In this document: positions 12,696 through 25,499 of the stretch, piece after piece
Layout: each line of letters starts with the position of its first letter
How positions within the stretch are numbered: the first letter of the stretch is position 1
Assembly: GCA_029783825.1 (NCBI GenBank)
Contig: JAREIK010000385.1
Span: 1,054,001-1,118,000 of the forward strand
DNA from: Sapria himalayana
Lineage: Eukaryota; Streptophyta; Magnoliopsida; Malpighiales; Rafflesiaceae
Reading direction: 5' to 3'
Length of the DNA stretch: 64,000 nucleotides
Made by a program: the position numbers and the translations under genes
The notes under the pieces: model-generated
The model's database searches: none
Told to the model about the DNA's origin: nothing
What the model saw: only the letters and a program-made list of their open reading frames with translations

Positions 12696-14087
12696 CTAAA
12701 CACGGCGTCTCTTTGGCTTGCGGCAGCCATTGTGTGGCAGCTGCGTTGTATCTTCAATATGAACGATAGGAGTGGGGCCGATGTGGGAACCAGCGAAGCC
12801 ATCTCTAAAGCTCAAGATTGCCTGCTTCTTCTTCTTGAAGTAAGTGAACCCGTTCACCTTCACAACAACCGATTTCAAGCCCAAATCACGAGCCTTTCTG
12901 CCGACGTACTCGGCGGTGGCTTCGGGGGCGTACCTAGACATTTTCGAAGAGCCTTTCAGCTCCGGGACCAGTCCTAACGTGGCTCCCACTTTTCGGTTAC
13001 CCTTGGAATCCGTCACGGTGACGAAAGTGTTGTTGCGCAGGATCTTAATGTGGACGATATCTGGATTTTGCTCGACATTATACTTTGAGGCTTGAAAAGA
13101 GTCCTGCAACAGTACGCCCCTCACGAACTCCATTGGATTTCTGTACATTCCATGCTTAAAGCCGGTGTTTGAATTAGTATTACCCTTAGAAAAATACGAC
13201 GGATTAAAACCATGGGATGGCTCCGCTTCTCTTCTACGAGATGCATAAGAAGTGGCAAATGTACTATCCCACTGTAACTTTCCCGAACCAGCATGGCTAG
13301 CAGCGTCTTCTTCCTTGGATGCAGCAACAGGAAAAGATAAACCTTTTCCATTATTCTCAGGCCAATCTGCACGATATTGAATTATTTAGCAAATTAACAA
13401 GCAATTATTTCAGTACCATAGCATCGGATAGGTGGAGTTTATGAGAACCCAATACGCTCTGTGTGAGAGGTATGTGAAGATATAATGATAGACAACCAAG
13501 ATTTTCAGCTTCGAAAGATCGTGAGGTTAAAAATAACAGAAATGATTGCCCACCATTGATGATTTCAGAAACAATGTATGTTGTTAAAGAGTGAAAATGG
13601 CATCTTCGATGGATGAGAGGTTGAAGATGATCACAAAAAACTGACATTTGAATCAGATACTAAAATTAGAAAGAAAATGCAGCAAGGTAGCAAGACTGTG
13701 CCAAAATCAAACAAGTAGATGGAGATTTAAAACAGAACCTTGATGAAACAAAGTCCCCAAGGTATTGTCTTGCTCCTACAACCATCGATATCGCAAAAAA
13801 CTCACGCAGCCATTGGATTTTTCTAGCCTGCTATGAATCTATAATCCATGAATAATCTATGAAAACTCTACTTGTTTTAGTTGCGAATTGCGCAACACAC
13901 TATCACGGATAACAAGCAAGGAACCTGGGGCAGTCCTCGTTCGCTGAGTAGGAAATTTCAGTTAACTAGTTTTCTTTTTTTGCAGATGCCTTAATTTAAT
14001 GGAAAATTGTGGACAAATTTCGCAATCAAATTGGGATTGATCTCTGATTCAGATTGTGTTTATAAAATCGTACTTACTTGACGCCAT
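12696..14087 (-). CDS. RPS11: Nuclear-encoded mitochondrial ribosomal protein S11 (uS11m), two coding exons
   Basis: Exon 2 runs 13366-12696 and exon 1 is only 10 coding bases, 14087-14078 (ATGGCGTCAA), ending at a GTAAGT donor; the intron ends GTGCAG. The phases agree (one base plus two), giving a 226-aa protein starting MASNWPENNGKG. The uS11 domain fills about residues 85-226, with FVTVTDSKGN, GLVPELKGSSKMSRYAPEA, GLKSVVVKVNGF, IVHIEDTT and the classic C-terminus PHNGCRKPKRRRV. uS11 binds 16S-type rRNA in the small-subunit platform. The closest plant family is mitochondrial S11, Arabidopsis NFD3; plastid S11 is normally plastid-encoded. The N-terminal about 80 residues are family-variable and not a strongly basic presequence. 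A further small exon inside the 711-bp intron cannot be excluded. Confidence 0.88.
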
Positions 14088-14339
14088 GTTTCGCGAGAAA
14101 TGAGCGGGAGCGATTGCGATCAAATAAGCACCGGTGCGAGGAACAGCCATGGAAGCGGTGGGAAAAGAAGCACGGCGGTGCATCAGCGAACAACCCTTTT
14201 GCAGCATCTTTCAACCCGATCAGCACTCGCTGCTCGACCTGTGTCGTCTCTGCGATGCTTGATCTCTGTGATAACTGAACTGATCATCCAATCCTGTCAA
14301 GTGGGATTGGGGGCGCTAGCATCCTTGCCAAGTGACAAC

Positions 14340-14890
14340 TTTAGGTGTCAAACGGGACGCCGCCGGGAGGCCCAGAGGCCCAGCACAGTTTTGTAGAGTT
14401 ATGCCCATACCTGTGTCACAATCCGCCGGGATTCGGTCCTGTCAGGCCGAACCATAAATATAAAAAAAAAATAATTGTTTTGGCACACGACGTCTCGCCA
14501 AACTCCTAATTTTAAAAAATTAGGATTTTGGCACACCCAAAACCCTAAATTAAAAAAAATTTGGATTTCGACGCGTCCAAAATCTTAATTTAAAAAAGTT
14601 AGGGTTTTGGTGCGGCAGAAATCCCAAATTTTAAAAAAAATTAGGGTTTCAGCGCCCCCATAACCCTAATTTTGAAAAAATTTTAGTTTCAGCATGATAC
14701 CGTATCAATGGGACACGTTAATGTGTCAGGCCAATCACGGCATGAGGCTCGGTTGGCCTCTACACAACACGGTATGATTGTGTCGTGGTCGGGCAAGGCA
14801 CGAGCCCAGGCACGAAAAATTACCATACTGGGGCAGCCCAGGCACGACCGAATCGTGCCGTGCCTCGTGCCGACTAGGCTACGAGGATTT
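14340..14890. mobile_element. hAT non-autonomous copy, right end missing
   Basis: The left end TTTAGGTGTCAAACGGG matches the hAT family TIR. The interior has short repeats built from AAACCCTAA/TTAGGGTTT separated by A/T runs, as in the 61.36 kb copy, then a GGCACG/CGTGCC-rich right subterminal part. The expected terminal CACCTCTA is absent, so the right edge is approximate and no target duplication could be checked. It lies about 250 bp upstream of the S11 start codon. Confidence 0.7.
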
Positions 14891-15309
14891 TGTGTAATGA
14901 ATTAGGTTTGGTAAGATAACCAAAATAATTTTTTTTCGCATAAAATTATGCGCAAAATCAAAAATATTTATATTTTTGCACATTGTAATATATTATAATG
15001 ACTATTATACACTTAATAATGTTATAAAAAAAACATTCACATCAATATAAAAAAAGTAAAAAAATAATAATAATCATGTGTATCATGTTCTAAAATTAGT
15101 GGTTACTTTGTGTGAGACCATGGTTTTACCCTAAGAGTCGATGAAATGGTAGAAAATCTTCACCCTAAATAAATGTTCCTACTTTAGCAAATTCATTGCT
15201 CTCTTTGGTGCGGCTCTACTTTATTTTCGACAATCCTTACATGATGAACTATGGGTTTATATTAGTGGTGCTAGCCATATGGCTACGAATCAGTTCTACA
15301 TGGTTATTT

Positions 15310-16500
15310 GTGTTGAAATTGATTTATACTAGAAGTTGTTTTTGATTATTTTTCCATTTTCTTAATTTATATATTTTTATTATTTTATTAAAAGATTTTA
15401 CATAGAGTTTAATTTATGGAAATACATATGTCCTTTATATACACGATATATAATATGGTGCACAAAGTTTGGCTTATACACATAAGATCAAATTATCAGT
15501 TTTCATATTAAAAAAATAAATTATTATTCACAATCTAGATAAAGCTAGACAATCTATCAATAAGATTGTAGAACTATATTTCAATAGGTTTATATTAGCT
15601 ATGGTGAATAGTAAAATTCTTACTTATAGTTATAGTACATTTGAGTGTATTGAACGAGGCTAGCATGGTATAATTATTTTGAACTGACTGATAAAATAAA
15701 ATTAATTATTATTATTATTATTAACATTATTATTCTTATTCTTTAAGCAATTAGTATTTGCGTGTACTTGTTGATAGATGTTTTGATTCATAGAGTGAGG
15801 TTATACATATATTAAGAAACTCTATGAATTATATAACTTTATCAAGTATATGGTGAATATTAATTGCTAACGAAATCCAAGTCTTGTTAGAATGATTAAT
15901 AATGGCCCTTTGAGTAAACATATAAGTTTTGATTTTTTTCAAACCCTACAAGTTGTTTTGGATCTAGCATTTCAAATAAGTAAATGAAAAGTCTCGCAGA
16001 AATAATTAGAGATTTATTGAATTTGATTATCATTGATTTAATTCATTCAATGAATATTTGTAATATTAATATGTGGAGTTTAATAAATGCTAAGTAAATA
16101 AAAGCACAAATTATTTTAAATAAGTGAGGGATTGTAGTTATAATTCTATAATGAAATAAATCATAATTAATGTGAATTATAGTGCAGAATAATTTATATT
16201 AAGAGCCCGAGATCTTATTTAGGTCATGATCCCCTTCCATGGCCTTATCTAGAGCCAAGAAAAAATTTTAAAGTTTTTATTAATTTAAAGTATGTGTTTA
16301 TATAATCGATGCTAGACATTGTAGCATCATCATCTTCCTCATGGATTCTGGAATGAAGGATATAGGAGAGAAGCTTCTACCAGTGCTAGTGAACTTGACA
16401 TATGTTATTCTTGTTGCAGATATATAAGAAATATATTCAAAATAAAATAATATATCCTATGTATTTTATCGATTTGAAGTTTTTTTTAACCCCACTCTCC
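15310..16500 (+). repeat. LTR-like sequence with downstream primer-binding site
   Basis: The sequence starts TGTTGAAATTGATTTATAC, a common plant Copia LTR start, and ends shortly before TGGTATCAAAGGG at about 16507, close to the initiator-Met tRNA primer-binding site (TGGTATCAGAGC) of Copia elements. Parts of it recur at 17105-17590 and 23330-24250 in the same orientation, diverged. It is interpreted as an old LTR; internal coding sequence is largely missing. Confidence 0.55.
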
Positions 16501-16798
16501 CAATAATGGTATCAAAGGGATTCGACAATACATTGTTTTTAAGGATGTGTTAGGTTTTTATGAATATATATATATATATACTCAACTTAAATAGAGGCAT
16601 TCTAACCTCTATTAACTAAATTAAACAACCCGACTATATTTATAGATTGTAGTTATGGATTTTCATTTATGTGATGTAATTTACACTTAGGGTTGTAAAT
16701 TACACTTAGGCATTCTAACCCTATGCAATTCACATAGGGTTGTAATTTTTAACTTCTAATTGATATTCTATGATGAAGGTGATTGATGTGGTTGATGA

Positions 16799-17100
16799 TG
16801 GCGGTTAATGAGGTTGACAATTATACCCATGGTGGTATACATGGCCAACATTAGTACTAATGATAGTATTCATCATAAATAATGATGACTGTGGAGACAT
16901 CCATGGCCAATAACAGTGTCGGATATGATATTCATTGCTAGCGATGATGACTATGCAAACTATCATGGCCGAATGTAGTGCCTATTACGATATTTTGTTG
17001 TCGATGACAAATGATCATGGAGGCTGTCATGGCTAATAGTAGTGCCAATGATAGTATTTATTATTGGTGATGGTGATTGTGGAGGCTATCATAGCTATCT
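16799..17100. repeat. About 62-bp tandem repeat, roughly 4.5 units
   Basis: Units are marked by CATGGCC/CATGGCT at 16840, 16902, 16964 and 17028 and by CATAGCT at 17090, giving spacings of 62, 62, 64 and 62 bp. Each unit also carries a GATGATGACT-like and an AGTGCCxATgATA-like segment. It is diverged, non-coding in any open frame and located just after the LTR-like repeat. Confidence 0.7.
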
Positions 17101-17104
17101 ATGA

Positions 17105-17590
17105 TTCATAATAATATTTTAAAGATTTATATTTATTTAAAGTATGTATATGTATATAATCAAAATAATAAATTTAATTAGAGTTAAATTATTTGATTTT
17201 ATTTTTAAATCAAATTAACTGATTCGTATTAATATATATATATATATATATCACAAAACATCACATTTAATGATTTAATGTAAAAGAATTTCTAAATTTT
17301 TATTATTTAAAAAATGTGGCTCAGTCCTCGAATAATGCTAGACAATGTAGCATCATCATTTTCCACATGGATTCTATAACAAATGATATATGGCTAAAGA
17401 TTCTACCAATGCCAGTGGCCTTGAGGTATGTCATCCTTGTTTAAAATACATATATGAAAACTATTCAAAATAAATATAATCTATTCTATATGAATCATTG
17501 ATTTGAAGTTTTATTTAAAAACTCATTTCTACAGCAAATTGAATGGTCAATAACTTTGTTTTATATTTTTACTCTCCCAAACACTTAAAT
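17105..17590 (+). repeat. Second fragment of the 15.3 kb LTR family (3' part)
   Basis: It matches the 3' part of the 15310-16500 repeat, including GCTAGACAATGTAGCATCATCAT (17338 onward; 16312 in the first copy), the CTATTCAAAATAAA block, GATTTGAAGTTTT and ACTCTCCCAA, followed by ATTGGTATCCC, a degraded primer-binding site. A (TA)n run sits at about 17231-17251. Confidence 0.55.
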
Positions 17591-20500
17591 GGTCATTGGT
17601 ATCCCTTTTGTTGAAATGTACATATGAGTTCTCTCGCATGCTCATGATGCAAATATTTGAGTTGTAGTGTACAATGTACACTTTGATGCTCCTGTTTGAA
17701 TATGTAGAAGTTAGAATCTTGATCAGTGAATAGTTTTTTTGACATGATTGAGTTTATTGTCTATTTCAGAGTTTAACCCGACATTGTTTCTTTAGATGAG
17801 AGAGAGAGAGAGATGCATTACATATAGAGATGTGTTATTGTCTCTTTTTTGATATGTGTGTGTGTGTGTGTGTAGTTTATATATCTTGATGATATTGTGT
17901 TATGCAATATGTATACCAGGATACATATTGTGATACCTAGTTTTTCTAAAATATTTTTTTATAATTTTTTATTTTTTTAAAAATCTGATATCGATATTTT
18001 TTTAATAAAATTAACGGTTTAATAGTAATTGCAAAGGACAATGTATAATGACCAAAATATTTTTAGTTTTGTACATAATTTTTAAAAATAAAAAATTCGA
18101 GTACTTAAATAATAAATATTTTAGTTATGATGTACCAAAACCTAATAGTCATTTTGCCTTTGTAAACCTTTTTTTTTTTTTTATATTTTTTGATTTTTTA
18201 ATGAACAACATATCCAAATTTATTTGAGTGTTTAAAAGTCATTACTTTTTTTTTTTTGTAATGCAACCATATATTCATTCAATATGAATAATGAAAAATG
18301 CATTCTTTTAAATCTCATAATAATTCTCCACAAAGAATTTCCCCACAAATTACTAGGGAAAGCATTGATCATTAGTTTATTGATGGATTTTTGTTTTGAT
18401 CCAACATTTTTTATATAATTTTGGGTATTCATGTCCCCTTGATGGAATAATAGATAGGAACTTGAACTCATGGCCTCTTAATTTTTATACTAAGTAGTTT
18501 CCAATTGATTTATTCCTGGAGGGTGGCATACTCCATCTTGCTTACTAGCAAGTTTGTATAGCTCAATGATAAAACATTTAATTCATCATTCTAATCTGTG
18601 TGTCAATATTGGTCAAAAAATACATGCGAAATTAGGTATCATGTGAGCTGACCTATAGTTGTGATAAGGTGTGACAATATTATTGCACCATGAATGGGCA
18701 TACATGTTATGCAACAAAATCATTAAAAATTAATGTGATATCAAAAAAAAAAATTTAAATAACTACATCATGATTATGTTAGTTTTAAAGTTTTAACTAT
18801 GGTTAATTTAATGATTTCCATATGACAAAAAAAAAAGTTATCTGCCCAATTTCTTTTTGAGGAAACACACAATGGGTGTCAATTTAATTAGTATGCACAT
18901 TCTACTTTTTGTAGTTTGATTCATAAACATTGTTTTATGATTCATACTTGATAAAATTATTTTAGGTTAGAAATTTGATTTCTTGATACAATAGTGTTTC
19001 ATAATTGGGTGTGCTTCAATTTATTACCTAGGGTTCTAGAAAATCGAAGCTCCATTATTAATAAAAAATGCTAAAAGATTTGATGGCATTGAATCATCAT
19101 ATAAAAGTAAGTTTGCTAGCCTGCAAACAACCTTTTTTTTTATTATAATTAATGGACAAGATCTTATATTCAATCAAAACTATGACATACATAAAATTTT
19201 TTTCTACTAGTCTTCTTTATTGCAAAATAGTGTTATATGTTTTCTGTCTGTCTTTCCATGATTTGTGTAGGTTCATTAAAAATAAGTCAATTTGGTTCAT
19301 GATTGATTTCTTTATGATTATAGTTGATTCAACATGTATCTTTGAAATGTAAAGATATCGAATGATTTTATTTGAAATCATCTCATTTACTTATTAAATT
19401 GTTCTTTTGTTTTTAAAACAACAAAGCTAAACAAATTAGCCAACACAAATTTCATATCAAAGATTTGATTTTCATCAATTAAAAAACAAACTAAGTATTT
19501 TAAGGAGAGTCATGACAAACACATTTGTTTCAGATATGACCTTCCAGCTATTTACGATAATAGATTTTATTAGAGAAAATTATAATTTTTGGCATGTAAA
19601 GATAAAATATTATTTGAATCAATAAATCTATATGATGTGATCTATAATCAATTTGTATTAGTTGTAGTTGCAGCTACTTTAATAGACACTCAAACGAAAG
19701 AGCTTAAATAAAAGAAAGTAAAAAATGTAGATAATTTTTTGTTTATTACAAATAATATTAATGATTTTATATTTCATGAATTATGAGAGCTACAAAGGTT
19801 AGGAAAGCTTGAAAATTTTTATAACAATTTTTGATTTGTAATAAAATTAATAAATCAAATAAAGATTGTTGGGAATGATATCAATGACAAGAAGATCATG
19901 CAAAAATCTTGACTTCTTACCATAAAATTTTGGCCTGATGGTGTGCTGGGTGGATTTTACTTCCCAAGTGCTACTCACCATAAATAAAATAAAAACAAAC
20001 TTGATATTGTTTTTATCATGCACATTTTTTGTTTTCTTTCTTCCGATGAAAGTTTAGGACACTACTGTAAAAAATAAAAAAGATATTTGTACACCCCATC
20101 AAACAAATTAAAGAAAATATATAGAGGAGAAAAGAAAGGAGACAAACTCAAGCTTTGAAGCTCAATTGTGTCATGGATTCATCTCTAATCAACTTTGAAA
20201 TTTTTGAGAACATGTTGATTAATCTCAATTACATCAATAGCTATATGCATAGTTTCTCTCCAAAATTTTTCGAGAAGATGTACATGCGAAAACAAACATC
20301 AAACTCTCTTCTTAATTGTCTAGTTCATCCTCTTAGTGATGTCTCATTGTGGTATCGTGGTTGATATCTTTTCATGTCTAATTACTTGGGATATACAATA
20401 ACTATCAAATTGACCTCAATATTTTCTATCATTATTAGAATGTATAGAGATAAATTTTCTATCGATCTCTCTCTCAACTATAGCAAGGAAATCTTGAAAG

Positions 20501-21235
20501 ATAGGAAATATATAATCTTTTATTTTCATTGTATGTGCCCATAATTTCTAGTGTCATTGTCAATGAATGTGATAAAAAAGGGCCCCAACAAGTATTCTAC
20601 TCTACATGGAGCATGTATTGGTATGCATAAGATTGAGAATATTTGACCTCCTAGAACGTGGATGACATTGAAAAAATGCTTTAAGGTTTTTTTTTAGCTA
20701 TGCATTTCATACACTTATCAAGAGAAGCTTATTAGTTGAATGGCAAACTATTTTGTCTAGCTAAAAGCTAAAGGTACTTCTCACTCACATGACAAATACT
20801 CTTGAGTCAAAGTCTAATGCTGCTCTTTTAAAGAACAGCATATTCTTAATCTTCATACACTCTTGCCAAAGTGGTATACAAAATGCTCTTCTTTATACTC
20901 CTCTAAATGTCTAATGCACCCTTGACTAAAATATGTGATATCTAAAATATGCCAATAGGCATCAAATTCATACAAATATTTGATACATACTGGATATCTC
21001 TAAGCACCAAATGATATCCTATTCGTATCCTTAGACAAAAGTCTTTCTTGCCTAAAATAAGTGATATCCCAATGTTAACAATATTTATTGTACCAAAATT
21101 ACCAAGTGTGTGGGTAGTGAAGATGTTAATGTGTGTGATGATATAAAATGATGCTCCTGAGTTAATAAGCTAATTATTATACTAAGAAATTATATTAGCA
21201 AAATTATCATCAATGGCTAACATCGAGTCACCTTC
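17591..21235. other. AT-rich gene-free stretch; possible tRNA-derived SINE remnant near 18.4-18.64 kb
   Basis: No gene is supported. Short GA and TG tracts occur at about 17800-17815 and 17856-17874. Near 18550-18600, TATAGCTCAATGATAAAACA resembles a tRNA A box, and near 18455-18470 GAACTTGAACTCATGGCC resembles an inverted B box; these may be SINE remnants, but the spacing is not decisive. The open frames at 19.15 and 20.15 kb match nothing I recognise. Confidence 0.35.
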
Positions 21236-21239
21236 CAAT

Positions 21240-22790
21240 ATTATTTTGGCCCCTCTCTTGGATCTATCTCTTCTCGTGCATTGATGGTGTTATCTTTTAT
21301 AAAAATAACAATCTTTTTTCATGTCTCTCATCTTGTTATAATGGTAATACTTGATTGCTTTTATACTTTGCAACTTGTCTCTAGAATAATGAGTTTTTTC
21401 ATCATACTATGTTCCTCTTGGCAGTCATACCACGTTTCTAATAAACACAAACATCATGAGAAGCTCCTCCTTTTTTATTTTTCCTTTCTTCTTCTGACAA
21501 TAAGTTTTCTATAATTATGTGCATTGATATAATACCTTCATGTGGTGATATGATCAGGAAAACCACAAAGTTTTCCCAACTACCCAAAATTGAGCTCAAT
21601 ATTAGACAAGCTAATAACTCATCTTCCATGCTTATTTTTATGGATGAAGATTTTATTACCAATACTTGAAAAATATGAATGTGTGTCAATATTATACGAT
21701 CATCCTTGATTATTAGGTTAACTAGATATCTTACGATCAACACTAAATGTGTTCTTTTCGAATATAGACTATAGTTTTTTTTTTGCCCTATAACTTGTCT
21801 ACCTTCATTTCATCAATACTTTTTTGATAAGTATTTTTACTTATCCATTGTCGAATTGTTGGAGTAGCCATAAATTGCATGCCTTCCCATTCTTCTTCAG
21901 TTATTTTTTTAGGTTTCACCTTCATTCTTATTGAGTCATATAACTATTTGACTATATGATAGTCATTTGTTAGAATTATATATATATATAGTTATTATGC
22001 TCAACTTAACATCAATAGATTGTGCAAAACATAATGCAACATCACAAGGAACAAGAAGAACATAATCACAACAAACACTAGTTTTAACATGGTTCACTAG
22101 CCATTCAATATGTCTAGCCATGTCTACCAGAAAAATGTATAGCAGTTATATATTTATTAACCTAATATATTTTAGTACAAAATCGAGAGAGAGAGAAAAG
22201 ACAGAGGAGAAGAAGAAGAATAGAGGAATACTTTGTGATTATGGATACTATGTGTGTGTGTGTGTAGCATAGTCAGGGTTCTACATAAAATAAAAATAAG
22301 TTAGATCTTTAGAGTGGACTGGGTCATGCTCCAAAAAAATTTGCCAGCCCACTAACTAGGTAGTGGGACCCCTATTATTGTCTCAATGTCACATATTCAA
22401 TCTTTCAATATATTAGTATTTGCACATATAAATAAAATAGAACAACAAAACAGAGAGTTAAGGAAATAAATAAAATAATAAATTATATACTACATCATGC
22501 ATTCTATTTTTCTAGATAGAATAATTGATTCTAGTTAAATTTATTATCATAAAATGATCATTCATAATAACAAAATACAATATGGATCAAAAATAATCAA
22601 TACGAAAAAAAAAAGTCCCAAAATATGACTAAAATAACTATATTGATATCGGAATAATCATGTATCAATATAATAATAATGAATTGACTATATATCATCT
22701 TGATATCAATGAAGAACTTTCTGATCCAAATAAGTTCAGATGCCACTTTTTTGATGGGATTGGAACCTCACTTTGATACTAATTAATAAT
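21240..22790 (-). mobile_element. Minus-strand Copia gag relic with primer-binding site
   Basis: On the minus strand, at about 21940-21860, there is EEWEGMQF, and at 21743-21440 a gag-like frame with LACLILSSILGSWENFVV and IIENLLSEEERKN, the pattern of Copia Gag just before its zinc knuckle. Further upstream on that strand, near 22770, TTAGTATCAAAGTGAGG resembles a degraded primer-binding site, so an LTR should lie beyond 22790. Many stops; inactive. A (TA)n tract and a (GT)n tract interrupt it near 21980 and 22253. Confidence 0.6.
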
Positions 22791-23329
22791 TATTAGAAGA
22801 CATTTGGACCATTATTTATTTGAAATCACAAAATTTCAAAAATAATGATTGGTTAAACTCAATACCATGATTTGGTATTTATTCGAAATACCAAATTGAA
22901 CAATAATTAATAAAATTTTTTTCACATGTATAAGAAGTCCATGAAGTATCCAATACCTAAAATTATGTTCTGGACTAAAATATATTTTTTTAGATATAAA
23001 ATCATTGAAATATAAAATTCAATACAAATATGTAAACTTGAGATTTTAGAATGAATGCTCTGGATCTCTTTCAATTATATTTATTAAGTGATAACTTTGA
23101 TTTATTAGATTTATAGCTCGTAATTAATGACGTGGTTGCATCTTGATTGATGACTGAATATGAGGGATTCCATCCACAAATATTCAAATCTTCAAATATT
23201 GTCAAAGCTCCAATCATAACCACCATCCACAAATATTCAAGTCTATATTTTTCAGTGGCTAGTGGCTGAATTTATTTTATTATTTTTTAATGAGTGAGTT
23301 TACAATAAGCTGAGTTTGTATGTAAAATT

Positions 23330-24250
23330 GAAATGCACGTGTCGTTTATTTTGCATACTAGATTTAGTGTGTAAAATTTGACTTTTGTACAAACTATCAA
23401 ATTATTAGTTCTTATAGAATACAAGCCTACTATTCACAATCTTGATAGAGTTGGATACTCTATTTGTATGACTTTGGAAAATGATAAAAATTTATCTTCT
23501 TATGTTAGTACACTTATATGTATTCAACGAGATTATCAATGTTTGATTATTTTAGACTAACATATAAAATAAAAACATACTATAATTATTATAAATAGTA
23601 TCCCTCTTATTCTTGAAATCATAAAGGATTAAATCTATAAATAGATTAATAAACTTAGTGAGTTTGATAATTTTGTCAACTATATGGTAAAATTAATTTT
23701 TGATGAAATCTATGTCCTATCAAATTAATTGATGATATCCTCTAGAGGACACTTATTAGTTTTGATATTATCAAACCTATAGATGAATTTTGATCTGACG
23801 TATCAAATAAATTAAGTAGAAAATCTCGATAAAATAATAAGAAATTGATTGAATTAAATTATCAATAATTTAATTCAATTGAATATTATTTATAATTTTA
23901 ATATATAAAGTTTAATAAGTGTTAAATATTAACAAGCTTGAATTATTTCAAATAAGTGAGTGCAATTATAATTTTATAGTTGAATGATTTATAATTAATA
24001 TATATTTGTACAACATAATATATATTGAGAGCATGAAATTTTATTTTAGTTATGATCCCTTTCATAGTCTAATCTAGATACATAAGAAATATTAAAATTA
24101 TAATTAAATATGTTAATTATTTTTTTAGAGTATATATGTATATAAAATCAAAGTGATTAATCTGATTAAAATCATACTAATTAATATCATTAAATAATTT
24201 GAATTAAAATCAAATTAATTATTTGATTAGAGTATTTGTCTACGATAATT
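23330..24250 (+). repeat. Third fragment of the 15.3 kb LTR family
   Basis: It aligns, with many changes, to about 15470-16320 of the first copy: the ACAATCTTGATAGAGTTGGA region, AAAATCTCG followed by A/T runs, TTTCAAATAAGTGAG and GATCCCTTTCATAGTCTAATC all have counterparts in the same order. No terminal motifs were found, so it is a truncated copy. Confidence 0.5.
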
Positions 24251-24874
24251 CAGTAGACATAAATGAAGTTTATGAGCGATGAGCACCAAGGGACCATCAA
24301 AGAAAACTATTTTTTAGAGCAGGAGCATGGAGAACAAAAATAAATTATTAGAGTTGGTTTATACATATGCTTGTGGTCCTATGCAAACTCGCACTCATGC
24401 TTAAAAAAAAGTATTTCATATTCTTCGTTGAGGAAAAAAAAATCTAAAATATTTTCTATATTCATAAAATTTATGTTACTAATTGAAAAATAACGTGCTT
24501 ACTTTTTCATGGCATATAGAAGTGAAAAAGCTACAATATATACCTCAAACTAATGTGGGTAGTTTGTGAAATTAAAGGCTTCAAGCGACATGCTTGCTCA
24601 TTTTTCTTGTTTTTATGAAACCAAATAACCCCTAGGCCCTAAAAATATCAAAATGTATACTTTTAAGTTATTAAAAAAATATGTTGCTTTGCCTCTTACA
24701 ATACATAAGATCAATGACATTACCATTTTAGTAATGAAAAGTTTCATTAAAAAGAACAAAACACATACAATATCCAATGGATCACTATTGATTAGTGATA
24801 GTTTATTATCACCATTATCATTATTTCACAATTCAATTTTTGCATGTGCATTCGTGTGAACACATACTGGTATA

Positions 24875-24875
24875 T

Positions 24876-24931
<56 letters not shown>
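24875..24931. repeat. (TA)n(TG)n microsatellite 25 bp from a stop codon
   Basis: About ten TA units are followed by about sixteen TG units. It lies just past the stop codon of the minus-strand B3 gene, inside its likely 3' UTR or terminator region. Confidence 0.9.
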
Positions 24932-24932
<1 letters not shown>

Positions 24933-24956
24933 TCCATCATTACTTCTCACATTACA

Positions 24957-25358
24957 CTATGAGTCATGGTGCTTTCTCAAGACACTAAACAACATTTTTT
25001 CAGAAGCAGAATCATAGAGGAACCCAATCTCATCTCCTTCTTGAAGCGTTCTTCTTTCAATAAAATTTATACGCCACCATCCTTGAAGAAAATATTCATC
25101 TTGGTGTTTGTAGTATCGAAAACTCACCAAGTGGTCACTATTAGTATCTAAATCCCTGATGCAAATTCTTATATCATCAAGTTTTGCTCGCTCGATTATC
25201 ATTTGGCTCCAATATTTCAAGATGTGTTCCTTAACTTGAGCATTCTCTAGTTTTAGAAAGAAGCTATCCTTTCTTACGTCTGATAATTTCATCACAATCT
25301 TTATCTTCCATAAGCTTTGATCAAGCTTTGCACTGGACTCGAGTGGGGATCTCGCCAT
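24957..25358 (-). CDS. B3 DNA-binding domain protein, copy 1
   Basis: This single-exon 133-aa protein is almost entirely one B3-type fold. Residues about 21-27 (IVMKLSD) match the first B3 strand, VKEHILKYW the helix, IRICIRDLD and LVSFRYYKHQDEYFL the central strands, and GWWRINFIERRTLQEGDEIGF the conserved GW...FV..L..GD signature, with DGxxxF-type end MLFSVLRKH. Plant B3 factors bind DNA in the nucleus; the nearest group by eye is the small REM or At1g05920/DUF313-like class. I chose the ATG at 25358 (MARSPLESS) because the paralogue at 29.5 kb starts at the same point (MDESPIETF); an in-frame extension upstream runs through a (GT)n tract and looks untranslated. A TATA-like motif lies at 25380-25406. 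No conserved partner domain. Confidence 0.72.
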   Translation of the reverse strand: MARSPLESSAKLDQSLWKIKIVMKLSDVRKDSFFLKLENAQVKEHILKYWSQMIIERAKLDDIRICIRDLDTNSDHLVSFRYYKHQDEYFLQGWWRINFIERRTLQEGDEIGFLYDSASEKMLFSVLRKHHDS

Positions 25359-25379
25359 TTTTGTTGAAGTTACAAGGAA

Positions 25380-25406
25380 GATATTTATATCCAATATAAA
25401 TAGTAC
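25380..25406 (-). promoter_or_regulatory. TATA-like region of B3 copy 1
   Basis: On the minus strand the sequence holds TATTTATA and then GATATAAATATC, 12-45 bp upstream of the chosen ATG. If the distal one is used, the 5' UTR would be very short. Confidence 0.4.
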
Positions 25407-25431
25407 TAGCTTTTGATTAGAGGGGTGTTCA

Positions 25432-25465
<34 letters not shown>

Positions 25466-25499
25466 ATATTGTATTTGATTTTGAGGATAAATCTTGCAT

